The notes: generated from the letters alone by a model not told the origin. Counted from the first letter of the stretch, positions 54,087-63,851 are shown. The stretch: DNA of 64,000 bases from Gammaproteobacteria bacterium (GCA_003695765.1 RFHQ01000050.1:18043-82042); one strand, 5' to 3'. Numbers and translations: made by a program.

Positions 54087-54554
54087 TCAGCCGGCGTTCC
54101 GCCGCGCGATCTCGGCCGCGCGCCGGATGGCGCGACGAATGCGCAGGTAGGTGCCGCAGCGGCAGAGGTTGCCGTTCATCGCCGCGATGATGGCTGCGTC
54201 GTCCGGATCCGGGTTCGCAGCCAGCAGCGCCGTGGCCGACATGATCTGTCCCGGCTGACAGTAACCGCATTGCGGGACGTTCAGCTCCATCCAGGCCTGC
54301 AGCACCGGATGCGTCTCGTCCAGCCCTTCGATCGTCCGGATCCGCCGACCGGCGAGACCGGCCGCCGGGACGAGGCAGCTGCGCACGGGCTGCTCGTCGA
54401 CGTGCACGGTGCAGGCGCCGCACAGGCCCTTGCCGCAACCGTACTTGGTGCCGGTCATGCCGAGCAGGTCGCGCAACACCCACAACAGCGGCATCTCCGC
54501 GGCGGCCTCGACCGTGATCCGACGGCCGTTGATCTGCAACTCGAAAGCCTGCAT
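54087..54554 (-). CDS. 2Fe-2S subunit of a xanthine-oxidase family dehydrogenase (IorA-like)
   Basis: A 155-residue protein with two 2Fe-2S clusters. The plant-ferredoxin site is [12 protein letters not shown] with a distal Cys; the second is C-G-Y-C-Q-P-G-Q with C-R-C-G. It has no signal peptide and would be carried out by the Tat signal of the large subunit 22 bp downstream. ATG 54554 begins the usual F-E-L-Q-I-N-G-R domain. Confidence 0.94.
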   Translation of the reverse strand: MQAFELQINGRRITVEAAAEMPLLWVLRDLLGMTGTKYGCGKGLCGACTVHVDEQPVRSCLVPAAGLAGRRIRTIEGLDETHPVLQAWMELNVPQCGYCQPGQIMSATALLAANPDPDDAAIIAAMNGNLCRCGTYLRIRRAIRRAAEIARRNAG

Positions 54555-54671
54555 GTCGCTGATCCGTTGCGCTGCGCCAGCCCGAAGACTATACGGCCCG
54601 GCCGGCCGGCGGCCAACCGGCAGTCGGCCATGGGTTAGGATGGCCGCATCGCGGCTCACCGGAACTCCGGG

Positions 54672-55367
54672 ATGTTTCAAGCCAGGCTGTGCGGATTCAT
54701 TCGCCTGTTGCCACCGCTGTTGCTGTGTGGCTGCGCGGCCGTCGTCGAGCGACCGCCACCGGGGCCACCGCCGCCGGCGCCGCCGGCCCCGGACGCGCGC
54801 CTCTACCGCATCGACAGCGAGGCTTCCGAGTTGCGGGTGCTGGTCTACCGCGGCGGGCCGCTAGCCTCGCTGGGCCACAATCACGTGATCAGCAGCCGGG
54901 GCCTGGCCGGCACGGTCTGGCTCGGCGCCGACCCGCGCCGGGCCGTCTTCGAACTGCGCCTGCCGGTCATGAGCCTGGAAGTCGACCGTCCCGAGCTGCG
55001 CGCGGCCGAGGGCGAGGACTTCCCCGGCGAGCTGGACCAGGCCGCGATCGACGGTACCCGCCGGAACCTGCTCGGCGAGCGCGTCCTCGATGCGGATCAT
55101 CATCCGCAAATCCGCCTGCGGAGCCGGCAAATCCGCGGGCAGGCGCCAAACTTCGTGCTGGCCGTCGATGTCGAACTGCGGGGCGCGTGGCACAGCGTCG
55201 AGATCCCGGCGACGCTGACGCGCGACGCCGACAGGCTGGAGGCCAGCGGCGATTTCCGCCTGCGTCAGACGGATCTCGGCATCGAACCTTTCAGCGTGAT
55301 GCTCGGCGCGCTGACGGTTCAGGACGAGCTGACGATTCGTTATCGCATCATTGCCCGGGCGCGCTGA
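54672..55367 (+). CDS. YceI-like lipoprotein
   Basis: A 231-residue periplasmic protein of the YceI lipid-binding lipocalin-like family. The signal peptide carries a lipobox (L-L-C-G-C, Cys near 21), followed by a Pro-rich linker. The YceI domain shows S-L-G-H-N-H-V-I and repeated strands ending [10 protein letters not shown]. It is divergent from the dehydrogenase pair across 117 bp and upstream of the exporter genes, with which it may share a transcript. Confidence 0.85.
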   Translation: MFQARLCGFIRLLPPLLLCGCAAVVERPPPGPPPPAPPAPDARLYRIDSEASELRVLVYRGGPLASLGHNHVISSRGLAGTVWLGADPRRAVFELRLPVMSLEVDRPELRAAEGEDFPGELDQAAIDGTRRNLLGERVLDADHHPQIRLRSRQIRGQAPNFVLAVDVELRGAWHSVEIPATLTRDADRLEASGDFRLRQTDLGIEPFSVMLGALTVQDELTIRYRIIARAR

Positions 55368-55430
55368 GTACGTATGCGGGCAGCGCCCGCGCGCCGCTAT
55401 ACTGCGCGCGGGCAGCGACGGAGGCAGGCC

Positions 55431-56570
55431 TTGAAAAAGACGACACTGGTCATCCTGCTGTTGCTGGCGGCCGCGTTCGCAGCCGCCCTCTACCTGTGGC
55501 TGCGGCCGAAACCGGTGGCCGTAGCCGTCGTCGCCGTCGACCGCGGCCGGGTGACGGCGACGGTGGCCAACACCCGCGCCGGCACGGTCAAGGCCTGCCG
55601 CCGTGCCGGCCTGGCACCGCCGCTCGGCGGCCAGCTCGCCAGGCTGCCGGTGAAGGAGGGCGACAGCGTGCAGGCCGGGCAGGTGCTGCTGGAACTGTGG
55701 AACGACGATCTGCGGGCAGAACTGATGCTGGCGAAACGCGATGCGCTGGCCGCCCGCAGCCGGGCCGACGAGGCTTGCGTGCGCAGCGACGTGGCGCGCA
55801 AGGAAGCGGAGCGCCTGACCCATCTGCGGGAACGGGGCCTGGCGTCGGAAGAGGAGACCGATCGGGCGGTTGGCGATGCACGCGCGCTGGCCGCGGCCTG
55901 CAGCGCGTCCCGTGCAGCCGCCCGCGTCAACGACGCCAAAGTCGAGGTCCAGGCAGCGCGCCTGGAACGCACTGTCTTGCGCGCCCCCTTCGCTGGCGTG
56001 ATCGCCGAGATCAACGGCGAGCTGGGGGAGTACATCACGCCGTCGCCGATCGGCATCGTCACGCCGCCGGCCGTCGACCTGATCGACGACAGCTGCCTGT
56101 ACATCAGCGCGCCGATCGACGAAGTCGACGCGCCCGCGGTCGAGCCGGGGCAGCCCGCGCGCATCACGCTGGACGCATTTCCGGGCCAGTCCTTCGCCGG
56201 TGTCGTGCGCCGCGTCGCGCCCTACGTGCTGGACCTGGAAAAGCAGGCGCGCACGGTGGAGATCGAGGCCGTGATCACGGAGCGTGGTGACGATCGCCTG
56301 CTGCCGGGATACAGCGCGGACGTGGAGATCCTGCTGGATGCCCGTGACGACGTGCTGAGAGTGCCGTCGCAGGTCATCATCGAGGGGCGGCGCGTGCTGG
56401 TGCTCGGCGAGGACGGCCGTCTCCACGCGCGCGAGGTCCAGACCGGGCTGGCCAACTGGGAGTACACCGAGATCACCGCCGGCCTCAGCGAAGGCGAACG
56501 CGTCGTGCTGTCGGTCGACCGGGAAGGTGTCGTAGACGGCGCCACGGCGGTGCCCGAGCCGGGGCCGTGA
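55431..56570 (+). CDS. Periplasmic adaptor of an ABC exporter (MFP, HlyD/MacA type)
   Basis: A 379-residue membrane-fusion protein with one N-terminal helix (about 5-23). A biotinyl-lipoyl half-motif (G-Q-L-A-R-L-P-V-K-E-G-D-S-V-Q-A-G-Q-V-L) and its partner (A-P-F-A-G-V-I-A) flank a helical hairpin. The start is TTG 55431 with a GGAGG site 6 bp upstream. A TATACT box lies 27 bp before it. Cys residues in the hairpin (about 120-170) are unusual. It overlaps the ATPase gene (GTGA). Confidence 0.9.
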   Translation: MKKTTLVILLLLAAAFAAALYLWLRPKPVAVAVVAVDRGRVTATVANTRAGTVKACRRAGLAPPLGGQLARLPVKEGDSVQAGQVLLELWNDDLRAELMLAKRDALAARSRADEACVRSDVARKEAERLTHLRERGLASEEETDRAVGDARALAAACSASRAAARVNDAKVEVQAARLERTVLRAPFAGVIAEINGELGEYITPSPIGIVTPPAVDLIDDSCLYISAPIDEVDAPAVEPGQPARITLDAFPGQSFAGVVRRVAPYVLDLEKQARTVEIEAVITERGDDRLLPGYSADVEILLDARDDVLRVPSQVIIEGRRVLVLGEDGRLHAREVQTGLANWEYTEITAGLSEGERVVLSVDREGVVDGATAVPEPGP

Positions 56571-57244
56571 TCGAGCTGATCGAGGTCTGCCGCGACTATG
56601 TCGTCGGCGACCAGGTGGTGCACGCGCTGGATCACGTGAGCCTCCGCATCCCCGCCGGCGACTATGTGTCGATCATGGGCCCCTCAGGCTCCGGCAAGTC
56701 GACGCTGCTGAACATCCTCGGGCTCATGGACCGGCCGACGGCCGGCATCTACCGCCTCGATGGCGTCGATACCTCGACCATGAACGACGAGGAACTGGCG
56801 CATGCGCGCCAGCACCAGATCGGCTTCGTGTTCCAGTCCTTCCACCTGGTGCCGCGGCTGAACGCGCTGGAGAACGTCGAGCTGCCGATGATCCTCGCCG
56901 GCATTCCGCCGAAGCAGCGCCACAGCCGCAGTCTTGGTGCCCTGGCCAAAGTCGGGTTGTCGAAACGCGCCGATCACCGGCCGAACCAGCTGTCCGGCGG
57001 TGAGCGCCAGCGGGTAGCGATCGCGCGCGCGATCGTCATGCAGCCCAAGCTGTTGTTGGCCGATGAGCCGACCGGCAACCTCGACAGCAAGTCCGGCGGC
57101 GAGATCATCGCGATTCTCGAGCAGCTGAATGGCCAGGGACTGACCGTGCTGGTCGTGACGCATGATCCGGCGATCGGCGGCCGGGCCCGGCGGCAGCTGC
57201 AGTTCCGTGATGGCCGGCTGCTGCACGACAGCGGCCAGTCATGA
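56567..57244 (+). CDS. ABC exporter ATPase (MacB/LolD type)
   Basis: A 225-residue ATPase: Walker [11 protein letters not shown]-loop [11 protein letters not shown], signature L-S-G-G-E-R-Q-R, Walker [13 protein letters not shown] and H-loop V-T-H-D. This is the MacB/LolD family that powers mechanotransmission rather than membrane-crossing transport. Start GTG 56567 and end both overlap the flanking genes by 4 bp. Confidence 0.95.
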   Translation: MIELIEVCRDYVVGDQVVHALDHVSLRIPAGDYVSIMGPSGSGKSTLLNILGLMDRPTAGIYRLDGVDTSTMNDEELAHARQHQIGFVFQSFHLVPRLNALENVELPMILAGIPPKQRHSRSLGALAKVGLSKRADHRPNQLSGGERQRVAIARAIVMQPKLLLADEPTGNLDSKSGGEIIAILEQLNGQGLTVLVVTHDPAIGGRARRQLQFRDGRLLHDSGQS

Positions 57245-58449
57245 GGCTGCTGGACTGCAACCGGCTTGCCGGCGGCGCGCTGCTGCGCGCGCCGGCGCGC
57301 ACCTTCATGATGTTGCTGGCGACGGCAATCGGCGTGGCCGCCGTCGTCGTGCTGACTTCGCTGGGGGAAGCGGCTCGGCGCTTCGTCACCGACGAGTTCC
57401 GCTCGCTCGGCACCAACCTGATCATCGTGCTGCCGGGCCGCTCGGAGACCAGCGGCCTGGGGCCGGGCATGGTGATCGCGGCGACGCCCCGCGACCTGAC
57501 CCTGGACGATGCCCGCGCCCTGCAGCGCAGTCCGTACATCCGCCGGCTCGCGCCGGTCGTGGTCGGCGAAGTCAGCGTCAGCCGCGGCGGGCTGGAACGC
57601 GAGGTCACCTTGCTCGGCACGACACCCGAGTTCCGCGTCATCCGCCAGTGGCACATGGCGATGGGCGAGTTCCTGCCGAATGTCGGCCTGGAACAGGCCG
57701 CGCCGCTCTGCGTGCTGGGCGCGACGGTCAGTAACGAGCTGTTTCGCCGCGAATCGCCGCTGGGCCGCTGGCTGCGGGTCGGCGACCGCCGTTGCCGTGT
57801 CAGCGGCGTGCTCGAGCCGCAGGGCCGCTCGATCGGCGTCGATGTCGACGAGGTCGTCATCGTGCCGGTGGTCACCGCGCAGCAACTGTTCGATTCGCCC
57901 GGCCTGTTCCGCATCATCGCGCAGGCCAAGGGCCGCGCGGCGATCGAAGCGGCGAAGCGCGATGCCCGGCGGATCATCACGGCGCGCCATTACGGCGAGG
58001 AGGACATCACCGTGATCACCCAGGATGCGGTGCTGGCGACCTTCGACGGAATCTTCGGCAACCTGACACGGGCGCTGGCCGGCATCGCTTCGATCAGCCT
58101 GGTCGTTGCCGGCGTGCTGATCATGAACGTGATGCTGATTGCCGTGAGCCAGCGGACTTCGGAGGTCGGGTTGCTGAAGGCGCTCGGCGCGACGCGCCGG
58201 CAGATCATCGCGCTGTTCCTGACCGAGGCGATCTTCCTGGCCGGACTCGGTGCCTGCGTCGGCATCATTTTCGGTTATCTTATCGACGCGCTGCTGGTGC
58301 TGTTCTACCCGGATCTGGACTTCCGGCCGCCGTCATGGGCCGTCCTCGGGGCGGTGCTGACGGCGGTCGCGGCCGGCACCTTCTTCGGCATCCTGCCGGC
58401 GCGACGCGCGGCCGAGCTGGACCCGATCGCCGCGCTGGCCGGGAGATAG
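57241..58449 (+). CDS. MacB-type permease, first of two
   Basis: A 402-residue FtsX/MacB-type permease: N-terminal helix (about 22-44), a large periplasmic domain (about 50-270), three C-terminal helices and the conserved cytoplasmic turn [15 protein letters not shown]. It ends [14 protein letters not shown]. Unlike E. coli MacB the ATPase is a separate chain. Starts with ATGA overlap; the second permease follows 4 bp later. Confidence 0.93.
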   Translation: MRLLDCNRLAGGALLRAPARTFMMLLATAIGVAAVVVLTSLGEAARRFVTDEFRSLGTNLIIVLPGRSETSGLGPGMVIAATPRDLTLDDARALQRSPYIRRLAPVVVGEVSVSRGGLEREVTLLGTTPEFRVIRQWHMAMGEFLPNVGLEQAAPLCVLGATVSNELFRRESPLGRWLRVGDRRCRVSGVLEPQGRSIGVDVDEVVIVPVVTAQQLFDSPGLFRIIAQAKGRAAIEAAKRDARRIITARHYGEEDITVITQDAVLATFDGIFGNLTRALAGIASISLVVAGVLIMNVMLIAVSQRTSEVGLLKALGATRRQIIALFLTEAIFLAGLGACVGIIFGYLIDALLVLFYPDLDFRPPSWAVLGAVLTAVAAGTFFGILPARRAAELDPIAALAGR

Positions 58450-58453
58450 GCGC

Positions 58454-59653
58454 ATGTTGCCCCGGGACATGCTGCGCTACGTCGTCGTGTCGACGCTCTC
58501 GCACCGCCTGCGCAGCGCGCTGACTGCGCTGGGCATCGGCATCGGCGTCGCGGCGGTCGTCCTCCTGACCTCGATTGGCGAGGGCCTGCGCGATTACATG
58601 CTGGCCGAGTTCACCCAGTTCGGCACCAATATCGTCGCCGTCAATCCGGGCGTGAACACGACCTTCGGGATGCCGACCGGCGTGCTGAACACACAGCGCC
58701 CGCTGAGCCTCGACGACGCGGCAGCGCTGCGACGGGTGCCGTGGGTCGTCGCGGCGATGCCAGCCATTCAGGGCAACGCCTCGGTCAAGGGCAACGGGCG
58801 CGAGCGCCGGGTCACGATCAGCGGCGTCGGTCCGGAAATGCCGCTGGTCTTCTCCTTTCGCGTCGCCCTGGGCAGTTTTCTGCCGCCGGACGATCCGCGC
58901 AGCCCGCGCGCCTACGCCGTGCTGGGCAGCAAGCTGCGCAAGGAGCTGTTCGGGGAGCGCAGCCCGCTGGGCGAGCGCGTGCGCGTGGCCGGCGAGCGTT
59001 ACCGCGTGGTCGGCGTGATGGAATCGAAGGGCACCGTGCTCGGCTTCGATCTCGACGACGCGATCTATATACCGGCCGCCCGCGCGCTGGAGATGTTCGA
59101 TCGCGAGAGCCTGATGGAGATCGACGTGCTCTACGAGGAAGGCGCGCCGGTCGACGAGGTCGTCAAGGGAATCCGGCGGGTACTCAGCGCACGTCACGGC
59201 GGCGTCGACTTCACGATCACGACGCAGCAGCAGATGCTGGACGTGCTGGGCTCGGTGCTCGACGTCGTGACCTTTGCGGTCGGCGCGCTGGGCAGCATCT
59301 CGCTGCTGGTCGGCGGGGTCGGCATTTTCACGATCATGACCATCTCGGTGCGCGAGCGGACTTTCGAGATCGGCCTGCTGCGCGCGGTTGGCGCGCTGCG
59401 TCGGCAGGTCCGCCGGCTGTTCATCGGTGAATCGATCCTGCTGGCCGCGATCGGCGGCGTCGCCGGACTGCTGTTCGGTGCCACGATCGTGCGGCTCGTG
59501 ACCCTGTTCCTGCCGGGGGCACCTTTGAGCTGGTCGCCGGCCTATGCATTCGCGGCCGAACTGCTGGCCGTGCTGATCGGCCTCGTTGCCGGCGTCGTGC
59601 CGGCGCAGCGCGCCGCGATGCTGGACCCGGTGCAGGCGCTGCGCGCCGAATAG
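58454..59653 (+). CDS. MacB-type permease, second of two
   Basis: A 399-residue permease of the same family as the preceding gene but clearly different in sequence, so not a recent duplication. It has the N-terminal helix, a periplasmic domain with G-S-F-L-P-P-D-D-P-R, and the turn F-E-I-G-L-L-R-A-V-G-A-L-R-R-Q-V, ending M-L-D-P-V-Q-A-L-R. A hetero-dimer with the first permease around an ATPase dimer is likely. The ATG follows GGGAGATAGGCGC. Confidence 0.93.
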   Translation: MLPRDMLRYVVVSTLSHRLRSALTALGIGIGVAAVVLLTSIGEGLRDYMLAEFTQFGTNIVAVNPGVNTTFGMPTGVLNTQRPLSLDDAAALRRVPWVVAAMPAIQGNASVKGNGRERRVTISGVGPEMPLVFSFRVALGSFLPPDDPRSPRAYAVLGSKLRKELFGERSPLGERVRVAGERYRVVGVMESKGTVLGFDLDDAIYIPAARALEMFDRESLMEIDVLYEEGAPVDEVVKGIRRVLSARHGGVDFTITTQQQMLDVLGSVLDVVTFAVGALGSISLLVGGVGIFTIMTISVRERTFEIGLLRAVGALRRQVRRLFIGESILLAAIGGVAGLLFGATIVRLVTLFLPGAPLSWSPAYAFAAELLAVLIGLVAGVVPAQRAAMLDPVQALRAE

Positions 59654-59654
59654 T

Positions 59655-60119
59655 TCAGGCCCGGCCGCCGAGGGCGTGGAGGGTCGCCAGCCGCTGGCGG
59701 GCCAGCGCGATGATCTCGGCGTGGTCGAAGGCCAGCTCCGGCAGCGCGTCGACCGGAAACCAGCGCGCATCGGCGGCATCGTCGCCGGCCCGCGGCGGCT
59801 CGCCCTCGTCGCCGGCTTCCAGCCAGCCGAGGAAGACGATGCTGATCACGCGCTCGCGCGGGTCGCGATCCGGCCGGCCAAAGGCCTGCAATTGCATGAG
59901 ATCGCCGGCTTGCAAGCCCGTCTCCTCGCTAAGCTCGCGGCGGGCGGCCGCCTCCAGGTCTTCGTCGATGCCGACGAAACCGCCCGGCAAGGCCCAACGG
60001 CCGGCGAACGGCGGCTTGCCGCGCTTGACCAGCAGGATCTCGGTGCGGCCGGCGCGGTCGCGAAACAGCGCGACGTCGGCCGCGACCGCCGGGTGCGGGT
60101 GTTCGTAGGTCCACGGCAT
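59655..60119 (-). CDS. NUDIX hydrolase
   Basis: A 154-residue pyrophosphohydrolase. The complete NUDIX box is present (G-F-V-G-I-D-E-D-L-E-A-A-A-R-R-E-L, then S-E-E-T-G-L). The opening Y-E-H-P-H-P-A-V-A-A-D and the G-R-W-A-L-P-G-G region resemble ADP-ribose or NAD-type NUDIX proteins. Substrate not determined. Its ATG is only 17 bp from the divergent Tag gene start, and its stop is 1 bp from that of the second permease gene. Confidence 0.92.
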   Translation of the reverse strand: MPWTYEHPHPAVAADVALFRDRAGRTEILLVKRGKPPFAGRWALPGGFVGIDEDLEAAARRELSEETGLQAGDLMQLQAFGRPDRDPRERVISIVFLGWLEAGDEGEPPRAGDDAADARWFPVDALPELAFDHAEIIALARQRLATLHALGGRA

Positions 60120-60136
60120 TTGGCTATTATGCGCCA

Positions 60137-60808
60137 GTGGAAACCCTGGCTGCGATCGAGGCCCGGGCGGCGCGCCGCAAGGGTGGTCGCAAGGCACTGG
60201 AAGCACTGCTGCCGCAGCCACGCCCGCCTGCAGAATTGCGCCGGCTGGGCAGCGACGAGATTCTCGAAGAGATGTGCCGGGCGGTGTTTCGCTCCGGTTT
60301 CGTCTGGCAGATCGTTGCTCACAAGTGGCCCGGCATGCGGGAGGCCCTGCACGCCTTCGACCCGGTCGCCTGTGCCTACCTGTCGGACGAGGCCGTCGAA
60401 GCCCTGCTCAGCGACGGCCGGGTCATCCGTCATCTGCGCAAGCTGCTGAGCGTCCGCGACAATGCCGCCCTCCTGCTGTCGCTGGAACAGGAACATGGCA
60501 GCGCCGCGGCCTGGCTGGCCGACTGGCCGGAAAGCGATCTCGTGGGGCTGCTGCTGGCGCTGAAAAAGCGCGGCAGCCGCCTCGGCGGTCGCACCGGCCA
60601 GTTCTTCCTGCGCGCGATCGGCAAAGATACTTTCTGCCTGACACGCGACGTAGTGGGCGCCTTGGTCCAGCAGGGCGTAATCGACCGCGAGCCCGCTTCG
60701 CAGCGTGCGCTGCGGGAGGTCCAGGCGGCATTCAACCAGTGGCGCGCGGAGTCGGGCCGGCCGCTGTGTCAGATCTCGCGCATCCTCGCCTGCAGCATCG
60801 ACGGCTGA
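60137..60808 (+). CDS. DNA-3-methyladenine glycosylase I-like protein
   Basis: A 223-residue Tag-family base-excision enzyme. Motifs include E-I-L-E-E-M-C-R-A-V-F-R-S-G-F-V-W, a W-P-G-M-R-E-A segment and a C-terminal T-R-D-V-V-G-A-L. The N-terminal Cys and other zinc ligands of E. coli Tag are not seen, as in a longer proteobacterial subgroup. GTG 60137 is used; a TATTAT box ends 6 bp before it, suggesting an almost leaderless transcript. Divergent from NUDIX. Confidence 0.85.
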   Translation: METLAAIEARAARRKGGRKALEALLPQPRPPAELRRLGSDEILEEMCRAVFRSGFVWQIVAHKWPGMREALHAFDPVACAYLSDEAVEALLSDGRVIRHLRKLLSVRDNAALLLSLEQEHGSAAAWLADWPESDLVGLLLALKKRGSRLGGRTGQFFLRAIGKDTFCLTRDVVGALVQQGVIDREPASQRALREVQAAFNQWRAESGRPLCQISRILACSIDG

Positions 60809-60820
60809 TCGGCGGGACCG

Positions 60821-62383
60821 TCAGCCGCCGTCGGCGGTCAGGATCTCCTGGCGTATCGAATTGATATCGGCGACCCGGCGGACCGCGGGAACCTGCGCGC
60901 AGGGCGGCTGTCGCGGGCAGCTGCTGCTGCGCGGGCAGATTACGCGCGCCGGCGCTTCCAGTGAGTCGGCGACCCAGGCGATGTTGAGCACGCGTCCGGC
61001 GCTCTCGATCGCGCGGCGGGCCGATCGCGACAGCTTGCCCTCGCCCTTGCCCACCCGGCAGGCGGCTGCGATGTCGCCGACGATCTCGGCCGCGGTGTAG
61101 CCCTGCGATTCGATCGCCGGCGCCAGGTCGATACCGACGGACAGCACGTGCGGATTGCCGGCCATATCCCGGGTCCGCAGGGAGTGACAGCAGTACAGCA
61201 GCGCGCGCTCACCGTCACGGAGCACGGAGAGCTGCGACGTTGGTTTCTGCGCATGCGGCCGGTCCAGCATCCAGAAGACGGCCCAGCCGGGACAGGGATC
61301 GGAGACCATGGCCATGTTGCCCCAGGGCAGCGGGATGCCGTTGCCGCGGTAGACCGCGCGCAGGTAGCCGGGAGGGTAGGCATCGAAGTAGTGCCAGTAG
61401 CGGTACGGTGAGACCGAGGTCATCCGTCGCATGATCACCGCCGGTGTCAGTTCCAGCCGGTCGCCGGTCGTGACGCGATAGCCTTCGCGCATCAGGTAAC
61501 GTCGGAACGGCTGCTTCGGGCAGAGCAGCGCGCCGGCGAAGAAGCTGCACTCGAAGTCGCGCCAGGCGAACAGCACGTCGCGCGTGTTCATGCCGCCGGA
61601 CAGCGGTTGCCCGTCATCGGCAATGCCCCCGATCGAGCCGCCGCTGGCGTGCGCCGAGCGCTGGCCGTCGCCGCCGTGCAGAACCTTGTGACCGAGATGC
61701 GCGGCGAGATCGTATTTGAGCCGCGCGGGCTGTTCCTGCAGGCGCCGGTTGACATAAACCCGGTTCGGCGCCTCGAAGAAGGACCGCAGGAAGGTCTTCA
61801 CCGCCCGGTCGCTGTCGCGCACCCGTTCCGCCGGCCGGTCGAACCAGCGGACCTCGAGGCCGTGGCGCTTGCAGAGCCTGAGCAGCTCGTCGACACCCAG
61901 CGGGAAGCGCCGTTCGCCGACCGCCTCCGCCGAGCGCTCGAGATCCGGGAAGCGGTTCTGGTGTTTTTCCTGGTAGGAGCGGATCAGCAGATGCGCGAAC
62001 TGCCGGCCGGTCGTGCCGGTCTGGGTCAGCAATTCAGGGATCGCCGCCTCCAGCTGATCCTTGGTGAACAGAAAGCCCGGCTCCAGCGGCACCCGCGCGG
62101 CGCCGCCGCCCGGCCGCCGCCCGGGCGCCCGCTTGACCTCGGTGTTCTCGTCCAGGAACCAGCGGGTGTCTTTCTGGAACACCGTGGCCAGCAGTTCCAG
62201 CACCTCGGGCGACGGCGTGCGCTTGCCGGTCTCGATCATGCTCAGATAGGAGACCGACGGCGCATCCTCTGCATTGAGCTGGATGCAGCGGGAGGAGACG
62301 TCCTGCAGCGTCAGGCCATTGGCCTTGCGCAGTGCCCGGAATTTGGCGCCGAGAAAGTGGCTCTTGCGGACCAGATTGGACAT
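60821..62383 (-). CDS. XRE-type short-chain acyl regulator (ScfR/RamB-like)
   Basis: A 520-residue transcription factor. An XRE helix-turn-helix (about 8-68, with F-R-A-L-R-K-A-N-G-L-T-L-Q-D-V and S-Y-L-S-M-I-E-T-G-K-R) precedes an IrrE-like region and a C-terminal domain with C-P-R-S-S-S-C-P-R-Q-P-P-C. The peptidase-like motif reads H-L-G-H rather than H-E-x-x-H, so proteolysis is not expected. Known relatives (RamB, PrpR, MccR) sense acyl-CoA and control acetate, glyoxylate or propionate genes. Divergent from aceA, its likely target. Confidence 0.88.
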   Translation of the reverse strand: MSNLVRKSHFLGAKFRALRKANGLTLQDVSSRCIQLNAEDAPSVSYLSMIETGKRTPSPEVLELLATVFQKDTRWFLDENTEVKRAPGRRPGGGAARVPLEPGFLFTKDQLEAAIPELLTQTGTTGRQFAHLLIRSYQEKHQNRFPDLERSAEAVGERRFPLGVDELLRLCKRHGLEVRWFDRPAERVRDSDRAVKTFLRSFFEAPNRVYVNRRLQEQPARLKYDLAAHLGHKVLHGGDGQRSAHASGGSIGGIADDGQPLSGGMNTRDVLFAWRDFECSFFAGALLCPKQPFRRYLMREGYRVTTGDRLELTPAVIMRRMTSVSPYRYWHYFDAYPPGYLRAVYRGNGIPLPWGNMAMVSDPCPGWAVFWMLDRPHAQKPTSQLSVLRDGERALLYCCHSLRTRDMAGNPHVLSVGIDLAPAIESQGYTAAEIVGDIAAACRVGKGEGKLSRSARRAIESAGRVLNIAWVADSLEAPARVICPRSSSCPRQPPCAQVPAVRRVADINSIRQEILTADGG

Positions 62384-62391
62384 AAACGGTA

Positions 62392-62436
62392 TGTGAAATT
62401 CACAATGTGAAATTTTCGCTGTGCAATTTTGCAAAA
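62392..62436. promoter_or_regulatory. Operator region between ScfR-like gene and aceA
   Basis: TGTGAA-A-TTCACA (62392-62404) is an inverted repeat, and TGTGAAATT recurs at 62406-62414. TTTTGCAAAA (62427-62436) is a perfect palindrome containing TTTGCAAA, the core reported for RamB-type regulators. These sites lie between the divergent starts at 62383 and 62514. Confidence 0.6.
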
Positions 62437-62513
62437 ATGCACTGTAAGCTCCTGTCATCGAAATCGCAAGCACTGGCTTGCCCTGGGAAAACAAGGCATT
62501 GGAGAAAACCGCG

Positions 62514-63815
62514 ATGAGCCAGCACATGAGCCAGCAGAAGAGCATCGAAGAAATGGAGCGGGACTGGCGGGACAGCCCGCGCTGGGCCGGCATCGAGCGG
62601 CCGTATTCTGGTGAGGATGTCGTGCGCCTGCGGGGCTCGATCCACGTCGAGCACAGCCTGGCCCGGCATGGAGCGGAGAAGTTCTGGCGGCTGCTGAACT
62701 CGGAGCCGGTGGTCACCGGCCTCGGTGCGCTGACCGGCAACCAGGCGATCCAGGAGGTCCAGGCCGGCTTGAAGGCGATCTACTGCTCCGGCTGGCAGGT
62801 GGCCGGCGACGGCAATTCGCTGGGCGAGATGTATCCGGATCAGAGCCTGTACCCGGTCGATTCGGTGCCGAAGATGGTCGAGCGAATCAACAACGCGCTG
62901 CTGCGTACCGACCAGATCCACCACATGCAGGGCGACGACTCCATCGACTGGCTGGCGCCGGTCATCGCCGATGCCGAGGCCGGTTTCGGCGGCAACCTGA
63001 ACGCCTTCGAACTGACCAAGAGCCTGATCAAGGCCGGTGCCGCGGCCGTGCACTTCGAGGACCAGCTGTCCTCGGCGAAGAAGTGCGGCCACATGGGCGG
63101 CAAGGTGCTGGTGCCGACGCAGGACGCGATCAACAAGCTGGTCGCGGCCCGCTTCGCCGCCGATGTCATGGGCGTGCCGACGGTGTTGATCGCCCGGACC
63201 GACGCCAATGCGGCCGGCCTGCTGCAGTCCGATTACGACGAGCGGGATCACAAGTTCCTGACCGGCGGGCGCACGGCCGACGGCTTCTTCGAGGTGCGGG
63301 CCGGCATCGAGCAGGCGATCGACCGCGGCCTGTCCTACGCGCCCTATGCGGACCTGCTGTGGTGCGAGACCGCGAAGCCGAATCTGGACGAGGCGCGGCA
63401 GTTCGCCGAGGCGATCCACGCGCGCTTTCCGGGCAAGCTGCTGGCCTATAACTGCTCGCCATCCTTCAACTGGCGGGCCAATCTCGAAGAGCGGCAGCTG
63501 CGCAACTTCCGCGAGTCGCTGGCCGAGATGGGCTATCGTTTTCAGTTCATCACGCTGGCCGGCTGGCACGCGCTGAACCTGTCGATGTTCGAGCTGTCGC
63601 GCGCCTACCGCGAGCACGGCATGTATGCCTACTCGGAAATGCAGGAACGCGAATTCGCGCGCCAGGACGATGGCTTTCGTGCCGTCAAGCATCAGGGCTT
63701 CGTCGGCACGCAGTACTTCGACGAGGTGCAGACGGTTATTTCCGGCGGGGCCGCATCGACGACGGCGATGTCGGGCAGCACCGAGACCGAACAGTTCGAT
63801 TCCGCAACCGGCTGA
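62514..63815 (+). CDS. aceA: Isocitrate lyase
   Basis: A 433-residue glyoxylate-shunt enzyme that splits isocitrate into glyoxylate and succinate. The catalytic K-K-C-G-H-M-G-G-K is present, with the family stretches G-Y-M/A-type [23 protein letters not shown] and N-C-S-P-S-F-N-W. Length matches E. coli AceA. ATG 62514 follows GGAGAAAACCGCG. Malate synthase G follows 36 bp later. Confidence 0.97.
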   Translation: MSQHMSQQKSIEEMERDWRDSPRWAGIERPYSGEDVVRLRGSIHVEHSLARHGAEKFWRLLNSEPVVTGLGALTGNQAIQEVQAGLKAIYCSGWQVAGDGNSLGEMYPDQSLYPVDSVPKMVERINNALLRTDQIHHMQGDDSIDWLAPVIADAEAGFGGNLNAFELTKSLIKAGAAAVHFEDQLSSAKKCGHMGGKVLVPTQDAINKLVAARFAADVMGVPTVLIARTDANAAGLLQSDYDERDHKFLTGGRTADGFFEVRAGIEQAIDRGLSYAPYADLLWCETAKPNLDEARQFAEAIHARFPGKLLAYNCSPSFNWRANLEERQLRNFRESLAEMGYRFQFITLAGWHALNLSMFELSRAYREHGMYAYSEMQEREFARQDDGFRAVKHQGFVGTQYFDEVQTVISGGAASTTAMSGSTETEQFDSATG

Positions 63816-63851
63816 GGCCGGCAACCGGTCGCAGAAACCGGGAGGCAGACC

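Noticed and set aside
52304-54190. 628-codon open frame on the plus strand
   Set aside because: It is antisense to the IorB-like gene, which has clear family motifs.
58454-59653. Recent tandem duplication of the MacB-type permease
   Set aside because: The two permeases differ along their whole length apart from family motifs, so they are old paralogues.
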